Source: Pantoea cypripedii (GTDB lineage Bacteria > Pseudomonadota > Gammaproteobacteria > Enterobacterales > Enterobacteriaceae). From it: a stretch of DNA of 64,000 bases. The notes under the pieces were generated by a model. The model worked only from the letters and a program-made list of their open reading frames with translations, searched no databases and was not told the DNA's origin. Location of the stretch: NCBI RefSeq assembly GCF_011395035.1, contig NZ_CP024770.1:1-64000 (forward strand), written 5' to 3'. The position numbers and the translations under genes are program-made. Positions 1 through 8,061 of the stretch are shown in pieces (positions within the stretch are counted from its first letter, which is position 1; each line of letters starts with the position of its first letter).

Positions 1-214
1 GCGTTTTTGTTTTACGCCCCCGGGGCTTAGCGACGCGGCCCTCATTTTTCCAGAGACGCATCCATTTAAAGAGGAGGTTGTCGTTAACATTATGCTGTCG
101 TGCCAGGGCGGCAACGCTGCCGTTTTCCTCAAGGGTTTTAAGCGCCATGTGAACCAGCCGGAGCTTAAATTCGGGCGTATAGCGCTGGCGTGTCAGAGAT
201 GTAGAGTCAGTCAT
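1..214 (-). CDS. tnpA: IS66-type TnpA (OrfA) transposase, N-terminal part
   Basis: Reading the minus strand from ATG at 214 gives an open frame to the window edge, about 71 codons. It starts MTDSTSLTRQRYTPEFK and contains an HTH-like segment ending in NDNLLFKWMRLW. The N-x-NLLFKW signature is typical of the small IS66 protein TnpA, which assists transposition together with TnpB and the DDE transposase TnpC. The basic tail (PRGRKTKT) fits DNA binding. The gene is truncated by the window, not visibly by mutation. It does not look related to the genes that follow. Confidence 0.6.
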   Translation of the reverse strand, partial: MTDSTSLTRQRYTPEFKLRLVHMALKTLEENGSVAALARQHNVNDNLLFKWMRLWKNEGRVAKPRGRKTKT

Positions 215-250
215 CAGGTGTCCACCTAACCGGAATAAGTGGACGCTTAA
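1..250 (-). mobile_element. IS66-family element, terminal part (continues beyond window)
   Basis: The minus strand carries a small transposase ORF close to an IS-type end at about 241-250. On the minus strand this end reads TTAAGCGTCCACTTATTCCG, which resembles the GTAAGCG ends of IS66 elements. Only this edge of the element is in the window, so intactness and target-site duplication cannot be judged. Confidence 0.6.
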
Positions 251-317
251 ATTACAGGGAGAGACGAAATTAACCAGACGGTGCTGGCTGCACGCTTACT
301 GATAGCAGGAGGTTGGC

Positions 318-593
318 ATGAATGATAATAGACCAGTTCCCTGGCCCTGGGCGCAGGAAATTAAGAACAACCCCAGGATACTGAAAGACGGTGAGTCAAT
401 CATAATTGTTTGGCCATTGTCGGTTCAGAAGGATAGCCCTTTAGTGCAGGACTTACTTGGAAAAGTATGTCAGATACATCGTAAAGGTGATGTTCTTATC
501 CAGGACATTGTTCCGGGTAGAATTACTATCTGTCTCGATGAAGATAGCAGGGTGATCGAGGTGTTTGAGGAGTCTCCCCTCCCACAGAGTTAA
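318..593 (+). CDS. Small protein, possible I78-type peptidase inhibitor
   Basis: This is a 91-residue protein with a strong ribosome binding site (AGGAGG, 308-313) just before ATG 318. It has no signal peptide or membrane segment. The central part (LLGKVCQIHRKGD, then PGRITICLDEDSRVIEVF) resembles the layout of I78-family serine-protease inhibitors: a leucine-glycine start, then R-I-x-I-x-L-D-E and a C-terminal strand. The usual terminal Cys-Gly is missing, so the family call is tentative. It stands alone between an IS end and a decayed exporter gene. Confidence 0.5.
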   Translation: MNDNRPVPWPWAQEIKNNPRILKDGESIIIVWPLSVQKDSPLVQDLLGKVCQIHRKGDVLIQDIVPGRITICLDEDSRVIEVFEESPLPQS

Positions 594-741
594 ATTCAAA
601 GTTGAGCCAGATCTTACCCAACAATGAATTTAAAGCCCGGAATTTATCAAGATGACGCAATACCAACCTGCACGTGGCGGACAGGTATCACAGCGTCATC
701 TGTTCCTACTGGCACTGATAGAAAGACAGTAGATTAGCCCC

Positions 742-912
742 TTAGATCATCAAGCGGACGGCAAATCCGATAAGAATGACGCTGAAAAAGAGTTGCTGAA
801 TGCGCTGAAAGCGGACGTTTCTATCAGGAAAACGGCCATAGATACCAGTGAGTAAACCCCGTAAGGACAAGAGCCAGACCCAGCCCATACAGATAGATAG
901 CTCCTGCCCGAT
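742..912 (-). pseudogene. C-terminal remnant of a LysE/RhtB-like exporter
   Basis: On the minus strand, a frame of about 55 codons ends at the TAA complementing 742-744. It reads like the end of a LysE/RhtB-type amino-acid exporter: a basic stretch, then QLFFSVILIGFAVRLMI, which resembles the last helix of that family. A stop at 913-915 closes the frame and no N-terminal part follows. The rest of 594-1061 contains no convincing gene. Confidence 0.35.
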
Positions 913-1061
913 TCACGATATCTAACGTCCATGATTGCATCCTGAATAATGTCCTCAGTCCAAATGCTGCTGCTGTTAGCGTTAGTTTCTGTTAAACGGT
1001 GGTTTAGTGTTAAATTTGCATAAGTAACGTATTCGTCAAGAGCATTAGTAATAGGGACATT

Positions 1062-1391
1062 ATGAAAATCAGTGAAGAACAACTTTTACAGTCTGGTTTT
1101 ACCTGCAATGACCTGCAAAAGCTAAAGCGGTATCTTGTTAAGAAAGAACTGACCCTGGATATGGTGGTCAGTGACTTATCAAGACGTTTCCAGGCTGCAG
1201 TATGCCTAACCATAGGAATTGTGGCGATTTACATCGCCATCCTGCTGCTCGCCTCAAGAGAAAACATAATCTCTACAGGTATTGCGATGATTTTTGCGTT
1301 TCTCGTAGTCTGGTTCTTTCAGCCGCCGATTCTGGCCTGGAAATCCTGGTGTTTCCAAAAAAAGTGCCTTAGCGGGAAGAGCCATCCGTAG
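1062..1391 (+). CDS. Small two-helix inner-membrane protein, unknown function
   Basis: This 109-residue protein has ATG 1062 preceded by AGGGAC. Residues 1-45 are soluble, charged and probably helical. Two hydrophobic segments follow, at about 46-65 and 70-90, then a short basic tail. This fits an inner-membrane protein with an N-terminal cytoplasmic domain, but the family was not recognised. It is monocistronic, and its neighbours are unrelated. Confidence 0.55.
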   Translation: MKISEEQLLQSGFTCNDLQKLKRYLVKKELTLDMVVSDLSRRFQAAVCLTIGIVAIYIAILLLASRENIISTGIAMIFAFLVVWFFQPPILAWKSWCFQKKCLSGKSHP

Positions 1392-1532
1392 AGAGAAAAT
1401 CAAAAATGATTTTTGCTTTCAGACCATAACCAACGATTCTCTAAAGGTGTTTGTTAATCTGGAGCAGATTCTAAGTTATTGTCCAGTATCTTATTGATAT
1501 GATGGACCAATGTATAAGGCCGGGAACAGACC

Positions 1533-2021
1533 ATGAGCACACAAACCATCGTTACAATGCTTAAATACAAGCGCTGGATCGATATCGAAACGTTAAAAGC
1601 GATTAAAGAAGTCGACACCTCTGCTAATGCAGAAAAACGACATCTGACGCTCCGCCTGATGAACCATATTTATGTCGTTGATATGATTTTCAGGGCCAAC
1701 CTGACAGGGCAGCAGCATGGGTACACTGCGCTCAATACTCCGGAGACTCCCTCTGCTGATGAGCTGCTGAGTAAAATGGCCGCATGCACAGATTGGTATA
1801 TCGAAGCGGTTAACGCCATGGCTGCAGAGGATCTCGCTGCTACGATAAAGTTCCAGTTCGTAGACGGCGGTGAGGGTGAAATGAAGGCCGTGGATATGCT
1901 TAATCATGTTTTGTTCCACGGGACATATCATCGCGGTGCGGTGGGCTGGCTACTTTCAGAGTGTGGAGTCACGCCTCCCAAAGACGTTTTGACGGTTTTC
2001 CTCAGAGACCATAATCAGTAG
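1533..2021 (+). CDS. DinB-family putative metal-dependent protein
   Basis: The 162-residue length and the four-helix pattern fit the DinB/YfiT superfamily. Family members bind a divalent metal through three histidines, seen here as H45 (MNHIYVVD) and the two in LNHVLFHGTYHRG near the C-terminus. Many family members are thiol-dependent transferases or hydrolases, but the substrate of this one cannot be predicted. The N-terminal MLKYKRWID matches the usual first helix of the family. It is a single gene, with short hairpin-like DNA after the stop. Confidence 0.8.
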   Translation: MSTQTIVTMLKYKRWIDIETLKAIKEVDTSANAEKRHLTLRLMNHIYVVDMIFRANLTGQQHGYTALNTPETPSADELLSKMAACTDWYIEAVNAMAAEDLAATIKFQFVDGGEGEMKAVDMLNHVLFHGTYHRGAVGWLLSECGVTPPKDVLTVFLRDHNQ

Positions 2022-2089
2022 ATCCGCCTGACTGCGCTCCTGATTTTCCAGATACTGGGTGGGTTTTTTAAACTACCCAGATGTCCGCT

Positions 2090-2884
2090 TCACACCCCGA
2101 TACAGGCGATATATTTCTCCCCTGAACGACGTACAATTTCCCCCGCATTTCCCGTGATATTCCTTCCTTCAAACGCACCATAAAGTCTTGCAAACTTCAC
2201 GGCACTCAGGCGCTGCACGATGTCCCGGACCGTTGCCGCCGGTAGCGGCAGCATGTTGGGGTAGCTCCACATAAAGGAGACGGCATTCGCCCCCGGGGTG
2301 ACCTGGACAGTGTCCCCGCTAAGCAGTATCCCTTCATCCCACGCCCAGTGCAGCACGCAGCTACCTGCGAAATGCCCTCCGAGATGCATGACGGTGACGT
2401 CAGCAGCCAGTTTAATCGCGTCGCCTTCCCAGAGTCTGATATATGGGCTATCGCGCATGATCCACTGACGATCGCTGGTGTGCAGATATACCGGGGCGTC
2501 AAATTCGGCTGCCCATTCCTGCATGGTGGTGTAGAAATGCGGATGCGATATGGCGATGGCTTTGAGTCCACCCAGCGCGGAAATTAACGTTTTCGTGGCG
2601 TCGTCGAGAGTGGCTATGCAGTCCCACAAAATATTCCCTTCCGCTGTTCTCAGCAGGAACGCGCGTTGACCAATCGCAAAATCAGGCACGGTGGTGATGC
2701 TGAAGAGGCTGGTTTCGTGTTGTTGCCACTTATTGGTGTGTGAGGCGAGGAGGCCAGGTAAATCGACCCATTGCTGTCCTGTGTCAGGCACAAACTGCCT
2801 TGCATCTTCGCAGATTTTACATAGGTCCGGGGGAGTGCCGGTGATCGCATAGGATGTGCCGCAGGCTTTGCATAACATGATCAT
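2090..2884 (-). CDS. Metallo-beta-lactamase-fold hydrolase with N-terminal zinc ribbon
   Basis: This is a 264-residue cytoplasmic protein. An N-terminal C-x2-C...C-x2-C ribbon (residues 5-24) precedes an MBL domain. The MBL motifs visible are HPHFYTTMQEW (a variant of HxHxDH), GGHFAGSCVLHW and LLSGDT, with the expected spacing. The variant first motif has no Asp, so metal binding may differ from canonical MBL hydrolases. The substrate is unknown. It converges on the DinB-like gene and is probably transcribed alone. Confidence 0.75.
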   Translation of the reverse strand: MIMLCKACGTSYAITGTPPDLCKICEDARQFVPDTGQQWVDLPGLLASHTNKWQQHETSLFSITTVPDFAIGQRAFLLRTAEGNILWDCIATLDDATKTLISALGGLKAIAISHPHFYTTMQEWAAEFDAPVYLHTSDRQWIMRDSPYIRLWEGDAIKLAADVTVMHLGGHFAGSCVLHWAWDEGILLSGDTVQVTPGANAVSFMWSYPNMLPLPAATVRDIVQRLSAVKFARLYGAFEGRNITGNAGEIVRRSGEKYIACIGV

Positions 2885-3227
2885 CGCGTCGTCCTCTCTG
2901 TCTCATGAGTATCCAATCAACATGGCATATCAACGCACCAGGGTGTGCCGGTTAGTGCTGCTTTTGCGTCCGATGTTCGTTATCCACCTGACCAGAAAAC
3001 CGACTTAATAAGGCGAACGAAATGCTGAGGCGGGAAATATATGAGGGTATCGATAGCGGATCTCGGGGCCTAACTACCGACATTGCGCACAGAAAGCTGT
3101 ATGAATAACCAGTAATCTATCAAAATTCTGCGGTTCAGGATCCTTTATTGAAATGCCCATAAGATCAAATGCATAGCAGATTTTTCGTCAATAGCAGGTG
3201 AGCACCATCCCCATCAAGGAGAAGGAC
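2885..3227. other. Intergenic region, nothing recognised
   Basis: These 343 bases lie between the divergent MBL and Rpn genes. They should contain both promoters, but I see no clear gene, repeat or operator. Confidence 0.4.
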
Positions 3228-4130
3228 ATGTCGTACAGGAAAGCCAGGAGAGGGAAAAATGCCACCCCAACCCCGCATGACCTTGTATTTAAGCAGTTTC
3301 TGACTCACCCCGATACCGCCCGGGATTTCATGCAGCTTCACCTCCCGGCAGAGCTGCAGTCCGTCTGTGACTTCAGAACCCTTAAGCTGGAATCAGGAAG
3401 TTTTGTTGAGGAAAGTCTGCGTCCCTACTTTAGTGACGTTCTCTACAGTCTGAAGACCACAACCGGTGATGATGGCTACGTGCATGTGCTCATCGAGCAT
3501 CAGTCTTCCCCGGACAGACATATGGCTTTCAGGCTTCTTCGCTACGCAGTGGCAGCCATGCAACGCCACCTGGACGCCGGGCACAAAAAACTTCCGCTGG
3601 TGATACCGGTATTGTTTTACACCGGTAAGCGCAGCCCTTATCCGTATTCAACCCGCTGGCTGGATGAATTCAGCGATCCGATTCTGGCCGGGAAGCTCTA
3701 CAACAAGGGGTTCCCGCTGGTTGATGTCACCGTCATTCCTGATGCTGAAATCATGGAACACCGCAGTATGGCGGCCCTGACTTTGATACAGAAACACATT
3801 CACCGACGCGATCTGGCTGAGCTGCTGGATAATCTGGCCACTCTTTTGCAGACGAAACCCATGACAGGACAGCAGTTTGTTTCGCTGATAAACTACGTTG
3901 TGCAGGCAGGCGAAACTTCAAACGCAGAAGCCTTTGTACGTAAACTGGCACGGCAAGTGCCGAAACACGAGGACGAACTGATGACTATCGCGGAACAACT
4001 TGAACAGAAGGGCTTCGAGAAAGGTAAACTCGAAGTTGCCCGTAATATGTTGCTGAACGGCATGGACCGTAGCACCGTCATGAGAATGACCGGTCTGACC
4101 GAAGAACAGCTGTCACAGATTAAGCACTAA
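3228..4130 (+). CDS. Rpn-family (YhgA-like) PD-(D/E)XK nuclease, full length
   Basis: The product is a 300-residue protein of the Rpn/YhgA-like family (transposase_31 fold), described as recombination-promoting DNA nucleases with toxic and anti-phage activity. The catalytic region is visible: FSDVLYSLK (Asp), then VHVLIEHQSSPD (E-x-Q) and MAFRLLRYAVAAM. The C-terminus holds an EKG-type repeat segment and the conserved end MTGLTEEQLSQIKH. ATG 3228 is chosen because it follows AAGGAGAAGGAC; an upstream in-frame GTG at 3198 has no such site. An internal ATG at 3981 with its own Shine-Dalgarno could make the short form (see separate entry). Two partial copies of the tail follow directly. Confidence 0.85.
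   Translation: MSYRKARRGKNATPTPHDLVFKQFLTHPDTARDFMQLHLPAELQSVCDFRTLKLESGSFVEESLRPYFSDVLYSLKTTTGDDGYVHVLIEHQSSPDRHMAFRLLRYAVAAMQRHLDAGHKKLPLVIPVLFYTGKRSPYPYSTRWLDEFSDPILAGKLYNKGFPLVDVTVIPDAEIMEHRSMAALTLIQKHIHRRDLAELLDNLATLLQTKPMTGQQFVSLINYVVQAGETSNAEAFVRKLARQVPKHEDELMTIAEQLEQKGFEKGKLEVARNMLLNGMDRSTVMRMTGLTEEQLSQIKH
3981..4130 (+). CDS. Candidate intragenic Rpn short form (RpnS-like antitoxin)
   Basis: Inside the full-length rpn gene, GAGGA (3969-3973) sits seven bases before an in-frame ATG (3981). Translation from there would give the last 49 residues: MTIAEQLEQKGFEKG, then the conserved helical tail. For Rpn proteins, a small intragenic product that neutralises the full-length toxin has been reported. 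The exact same GAGGA-N7-ATG arrangement is kept in the two downstream copies, which supports it as a real start. Expression is inferred, not shown. Confidence 0.5.
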   Translation: MTIAEQLEQKGFEKGKLEVARNMLLNGMDRSTVMRMTGLTEEQLSQIKH

Positions 4131-4654
4131 TCTATACCTCGCCTGTATCCTCCCCGAACAACCGTTTTTCTGATACTGACAGGACGGGGAGGTAACCACA
4201 TTAAACCTGGTGTTCTGCCTTACTATCGGAGGCATTTATTGAATTTACAGGTGGACGGGCACAGTGAGTGCCAAATTTCGAGGATGAACTGATGACTATC
4301 GCGGAACAGCTTGAACAGAAGGGCTTCGAGAAGGGCATCCAGCTCGGTGAACAACGCGGAATCGAGAAAGGCGAACAACGCGGAATCGAGAAAGGTGAAC
4401 AACGCGGAATCGAGAAAGTTGCCCGAAGTCTGTTGCTGAACGGCATGGACCTTTGCACCGTCATGAGAATGACCGGTCTGACCGAAGAACAATTATCACA
4501 GATAAAGCACTAATCTATACCTCGCCTCTATCCTCCCTGAACAACCGTTTTTCTGATACTGACAGGACGGGGAGGTAACCACATTAAACCTGATATTCTG
4601 CCTTACTATCGGAAGCATTAATTGAATTTACAGGCGCACTGAGTGCCAAATTTT
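4131..4654. repeat. Tandem duplicated spacers between Rpn tail copies
   Basis: The spacer after the full-length gene (4131-4279) is nearly repeated at 4514-4654, from the shared TCTATACCTCGCCT to ATTGAATTTACAGG. The offset is 383 bases. Each copy contains a CCTCCC...GGGGAGG inverted repeat around a conserved loop. Together with the coding tails, this defines a unit repeated three times with loss of the nuclease domain. Confidence 0.8.
4292..4513 (+). CDS. Free-standing Rpn C-terminal tail, copy 2 (RpnS-like)
   Basis: This 73-residue ORF starts at ATG 4292 behind GAGGA (4280-4284), exactly as at the internal start of the full-length gene. It reads MTIAEQLEQKGFEKG, then several EKGEQRGI repeats of eight residues, then VARSLLLNGMD and MTGLTEEQLSQIKH. 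An in-frame GTG at 4268 would add eight residues. The nuclease domain is absent. It arose by tandem duplication of the rpn end plus about 130 bases of spacer, with a period of 383 bases. The repeat number differs from copies 1 and 3. It could be a spare antitoxin or a donor for repeat variation; alternatively it is simply a remnant. Confidence 0.55.
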   Translation: MTIAEQLEQKGFEKGIQLGEQRGIEKGEQRGIEKGEQRGIEKVARSLLLNGMDLCTVMRMTGLTEEQLSQIKH

Positions 4655-4666
4655 GAGGATAAACTG

Positions 4667-4864
4667 ATGACAATCGCACAACAACTTGAAATGAAGGGCT
4701 TCGTAATTGGATTCGTAATTGGCTTCAAACGGGGTATGTGGATCGGTGAACAAAAAGGTAAACGTCAAGTTGCCCGAAATATGTTGCTGAACGGCATGGA
4801 TCGCATCACCGTGATGCAAATGACCGGCCTGACCGAAGACGACTTGTCACAGATTGACCACTGA
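4667..4864 (+). CDS. Free-standing Rpn C-terminal tail, copy 3 (diverged)
   Basis: This 65-residue ORF starts at ATG 4667, again seven bases after GAGGA (4655-4659). The start (MTIAQQLEMKGF) and end (VARNMLLNGMDRITVMQMTG) match copies 1 and 2. The repeat segment has changed to two VIGF units followed by KRGMWIGEQKGKRQ, and the end is LSQIDH. The open frame persists despite divergence in the middle, suggesting selection or a recent origin. GTG 4643 is an alternative start. Function is inferred only from the Rpn family. Confidence 0.5.
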   Translation: MTIAQQLEMKGFVIGFVIGFKRGMWIGEQKGKRQVARNMLLNGMDRITVMQMTGLTEDDLSQIDH

Positions 4865-4911
4865 TCGGTCCCTGTCGCCATCAGATTGTTGCCAAACTCT
4901 GCTCAGCCAGA

Positions 4912-5072
4912 CTAGAAAAACTCCATCCCGTCATAAGGATGAGCCATGCAGGCGCTGAGTCGGCTCTCCAAATCCCCGTCATGAACTTCCAGCTTGTGTC
5001 CATCCGGATCCAAAAAATAGATCGATTAACATCACTCACGGCGATGGTTAGGCGATTTATTCCGTTAAGCAC
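4912..5072 (-). pseudogene. FosA/glyoxalase-fold gene with central deletion
   Basis: From GTG 5072 on the minus strand the frame reads LNGINRLTIAVSDVNRSI. After a frame change it reads FLDPDGHKLEVHDGDLESRL, then ends GMEFF-stop at 4912. These match the first and last parts of FosA-type fosfomycin thiol transferases (about 135-141 residues). Roughly 80 central residues are missing and the join is out of frame, so the gene is not functional. The metal-ligand segment LEVH from the C-terminal half remains. Confidence 0.7.
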
Positions 5073-5245
5073 GCGAAACCTCGTTAGCAGGATGGAGGAG
5101 GATGTCATTGAGCCATAAAACGCTCCATATTCAAACGGGTGTCTGTGATAATGCCACCAGGAATATTATTGACGTGTCAAAATGCCCATTGCAGAGGCAT
5201 ACAAATAAACAACGATAAGTGATTTACGACAACAGGGGTGTAGGT

Positions 5246-6337
5246 GTGCAGGATAATAAAAATAAGACCATCTGGCGTCGCGTTGGGATTATCGCGGTGC
5301 TGTTGCCCGTCTGCTTCTTCTTTCCATTTATGTTGCTGGTTATCGGCTGGCTGATATGGACTATCTATCAAGATTTGAAGACCCCCTCAGTCATCAGCGT
5401 TCCACCCGCGCCCACCTGGCGTGATGTGAAAGCGGGCGATGAGGACTGGCTCAGTCAATTCTGTGCTGGTTGTGAGTCACCCGCTGAAGAACAGTTTCTT
5501 CGTGCGATGGTTACCGCGTTTAATCTCACACCGGATAACGGAAAATTAATCTCCGCCACATTAACGCTGGAAATGCAGGTAAGCGTAGGGAACTACCGCT
5601 TTGATTTTCTGGCGAACGGTCGCCAGGTGATTGAGATTGACGGTGCTGCGTGGCACTCGTCCCCGGAACAAAAGGAGCGCGATCGCATCCGTGATGAGTT
5701 TTCTGTTGGCGAGGGTTACGGCGTTTTACGTATTCCGGCGAAAGTGGTTTTCAACACCCCCGACCAGGCCATCAGCCAGGTCAAAGACGCTATTGCGGCG
5801 ACACCACGCTATACCCGGCCAGTCAAACCGCAGTCTGCAGCACCACGCAAAAGTTTCTCTCAACACCTCAGTGCAATTGCAGACGGAGTGAACGCGCTGG
5901 ATCGCTTCGTAGACGATGCCAGTACGAAGCAGAAGGCGCTGGCTGAGTTTAAGTCGGCCATCCGCAACGAGCAGATGTTACTCGAAGCACTGGTATCGGA
6001 AACAGAGCGCGACATAAGTCGTGATGCCATGCCGCCATTAGCCCGCAAAAATTACGAGAATCTTAAGGCTAAACTTGAAGCGCAAGACGATGGCAAGGTG
6101 AAAGTATCGCGTGAAGAGATTTACCGATGGAAAACGATTATTCAAGCCGCTCCGAACGATGATCTGGAAATACAGGGGCAGATCGAAAGGGAATATCAGC
6201 ATGAAATGGTTCAGCGGCACCAGCGGATGACGCAGCTCAAACAGCGCTGCGCGGATGATCCGGATTTTGCGTGGCGTTTTCGCCTGAAAGTTGAAGAAAC
6301 CCACTTCCCTGAAGCAGACGTTATTTTTGGTGTGTGA
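5246..6337 (+). CDS. Membrane-anchored DUF559/Vsr-like putative nuclease
   Basis: The protein is about 363 residues. Hydrophobic segments at roughly residues 13-40 anchor it in the inner membrane. Next comes a PD-(D/E)XK-like core: PAEEQFLRAM, then YRFDFLANGRQVIEIDG (D and E-x-D) and ERDRIRDEF...YGVLRIP, as in DUF559/Vsr-type endonucleases. The C-terminal half is charged and helical. GTG 5246 is preferred because AGGGG lies seven bases upstream; GTG 5219 is an alternative with a weaker site. Such domains occur in DNA repair and defence proteins. Its neighbour, the Rpn locus, is also a nuclease, but no joint operon is visible. The cleavage target is unknown. Confidence 0.65.
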   Translation: MQDNKNKTIWRRVGIIAVLLPVCFFFPFMLLVIGWLIWTIYQDLKTPSVISVPPAPTWRDVKAGDEDWLSQFCAGCESPAEEQFLRAMVTAFNLTPDNGKLISATLTLEMQVSVGNYRFDFLANGRQVIEIDGAAWHSSPEQKERDRIRDEFSVGEGYGVLRIPAKVVFNTPDQAISQVKDAIAATPRYTRPVKPQSAAPRKSFSQHLSAIADGVNALDRFVDDASTKQKALAEFKSAIRNEQMLLEALVSETERDISRDAMPPLARKNYENLKAKLEAQDDGKVKVSREEIYRWKTIIQAAPNDDLEIQGQIEREYQHEMVQRHQRMTQLKQRCADDPDFAWRFRLKVEETHFPEADVIFGV

Positions 6338-6362
6338 AAAACGTTAAAACGGGTTCAGATGC

Positions 6363-6388
6363 GAAAAAGGCCGCCCCATGGGGCGACC
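6363..6388 (-). terminator. Rho-independent terminator of the DUF1471 gene
   Basis: On the minus strand, GGTCGCCCC-ATG-GGGCGGCC forms a strong stem followed by TTTTT. It lies about 30 bases after the stop of the DUF1471 gene. It could also stop transcripts of the + strand nuclease gene weakly, but the T-run fits the minus strand. Confidence 0.85.
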
Positions 6389-6418
6389 TCTTCCGGCACT
6401 TCCTTTTGCGACCATCTG

Positions 6419-6634
6419 TTATTTGTACAGTTCAGCGGTCATGTGCACACGGTTATTGGTGTTGGCTTCGGTAATTTTATACTGATCGCCATGCTGCGCG
6501 GCCTGAGCGGCAACCTGAGCTTCAGCACCGTCCAGAGTATCGGCGGTAACAGAGATGCTCTGTGCGAAGCTGGCAGCTGACATCAGAGAAAGAGCGGCGG
6601 CAGCGGCGATGGTCATTGCTTTGATAGTTTTCAT
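6419..6634 (-). CDS. DUF1471 (YdgH/BhsA/McbA-like) periplasmic protein
   Basis: This 71-residue protein has a clear signal peptide (MKTIKAMTIAAAAALSLMSAASFA, cut before QSISV). The mature 47-residue domain carries the DUF1471 pattern: TLDGAEAQVAAQAAQHGDQYKITEA and a C-terminal strand (RVHMTAELYK). Enterobacteria carry many such genes, which respond to stress and affect biofilm and envelope properties. AAGGAATAAGACC precedes the ATG at 6634. It is monocistronic with its own terminator. Confidence 0.85.
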   Translation of the reverse strand: MKTIKAMTIAAAAALSLMSAASFAQSISVTADTLDGAEAQVAAQAAQHGDQYKITEANTNNRVHMTAELYK

Positions 6635-6823
6635 GGTCTTATTCCTTAGTTTGTTTGGTGGAAGACAGTGTGTCTTCGATGGGAATAATGATAACCATGG
6701 TAACCATTAGCATATTAACAATAAATGCGGGTATTGTGATCATGCTAACTATCACGGTGATAGGGCATACCTATATGCGCTGTACGGATTGAAGGAACAC
6801 TCCCCGGCAAACCTTCGTTCAGG

Positions 6824-6987
6824 CTAACCCTGGTCATCAACAAAGTTTTCCCACAACGCCTCTATAGTCCGGGACATTCTCGCTGCTGGCCGGAAAAGCC
6901 TGATATCAATCGGTACCCGGAGTGCGCTTTTTTTACCAGCAGCGGCAATCGTACCAGCTTCAACATCCGGACCTTTCCCACTAATAT
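6824..6987 (-). pseudogene. C-terminal remnant of a LysR-type regulator
   Basis: A minus-strand frame ending at 6824 reads GPDVEAGTIAAAGKKSALRV, then PIDIRLFRPAARMSRTI and EALWENFVDDQG-stop. The pattern of a strand, then R-P, then a final helix containing W and F is typical of the end of LysR effector domains. The N-terminal DNA-binding part is absent. The fragment lies beside the dehydrogenase gene starting at 7193, so it may once have been its divergent regulator. The remainder of 6635-7192 holds only the promoters of the two flanking genes. Confidence 0.45.
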
Positions 6988-7192
6988 ACTAAACGATATA
7001 TATGTTGACGGGCTGACTTTTACGTTATTAATATACCGATTGATACACATGTGAACGCCAGTCGACTCGCCTTCACATTTCAGTTCAATCTTGCCTTTAA
7101 GGATGTCAGTCCATAATCAGTGAGTGGCTGACAACATAACGCTGTCAAAAGCTTCACGATTTCTCACCTCATTAAGATAGAAGGATCATGAT

Positions 7193-8053
7193 ATGGAGAT
7201 AGGAATCATTGGTCTGGGGGCGATGGCGCGCGCAATGGCCCTCAACCTGGTGGCTGCGGGCAATAAAGTCAGGTGCTGGAACCGCTCCGGTGGAGAAGTG
7301 CAGGGCGTGCAGATGGTGGATACGCCCGCCGAAGCCTTTCAGGCTGATGCCGTGCTGACGATGCTATCGGATGATGCGGCGATACGCAGCGTGCTGCTGG
7401 AAGGAAATGTACTCGCGCAGGCGAAACCGGGCGTTGTGCATGTCGTGAGTTCGACCATCTCGGTGGCATTTTCACATGAGCTGGCAGAACACCATCACCA
7501 GGCAGGAGTCACCTATGTGGCGGCGCCCGTACTGGGTCGGCCCGATGTGGCCGCAAAAGGCGAGCTTAACATCCTGGCTGCCGGCGATCCGGCGGCATTG
7601 CAACGTCTGCAGCCGGTGCTGGATGTAATCGGCAAGCGCACCTGGCAGCTCGGAGAGCACCCGCCGGGGGCACATGCAGCCAAAATCGCCTGCAATATGA
7701 TGATTGCGATGGCGATTGAATCAATGGCCGAAGCCGTTGCTCTGACGGACGCCAATAATGTGCCGCGCAGTGACTTCTTTGAGTTGATGCTGGGAACGCT
7801 GTTTGGCAGTCGTTCCTATCAGGTGTATTCGGCGATCATCACTGAAGGAAAATACCAGCCGGGTTTTAAAGCTGAGCTGGGACTCAAAGACCTGCGTCTG
7901 GCGAGCGAGGCGGCGCAGCACCTGGCCGCACCGCTTCCTGCTCTGGCGGCAGTACATGAACAGATGCGCAAGGCCGTCGAGGCGGGAGGCGCAGAGCGTG
8001 ACTGGTCGATAATGGCTGATTACACACTGCGGCAAGCACGCGGACCATATTAA
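7193..8053 (+). CDS. NAD(P)-dependent beta-hydroxyacid dehydrogenase family protein
   Basis: The protein has 286 residues, the usual length for the 3-hydroxyisobutyrate dehydrogenase family. The N-terminal Rossmann motif is IGIIGLGAMARAMALNL. Also visible are the substrate-loop segment (VAAPVLGRPDVAAKGELNILAAG) and the catalytic-lysine region (HAAKIACNMM, lysine in the conserved K-x3-N motif). AAGGATC precedes ATG 7193. Likely reactions are reduction of tartronate semialdehyde, succinic semialdehyde or imines, but the substrate is undetermined. The gene stands alone between a LysR remnant and an IS605-type end, so its original context is lost. Confidence 0.8.
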   Translation: MEIGIIGLGAMARAMALNLVAAGNKVRCWNRSGGEVQGVQMVDTPAEAFQADAVLTMLSDDAAIRSVLLEGNVLAQAKPGVVHVVSSTISVAFSHELAEHHHQAGVTYVAAPVLGRPDVAAKGELNILAAGDPAALQRLQPVLDVIGKRTWQLGEHPPGAHAAKIACNMMIAMAIESMAEAVALTDANNVPRSDFFELMLGTLFGSRSYQVYSAIITEGKYQPGFKAELGLKDLRLASEAAQHLAAPLPALAAVHEQMRKAVEAGGAERDWSIMADYTLRQARGPY

Positions 8054-8061
8054 AGCGGTCG

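Noticed and set aside
6862..7050. Minus-strand ORF of 62 codons
   Set aside because: A different frame over the same DNA reads as a LysR C-terminus, so this ORF is a shadow of the remnant.
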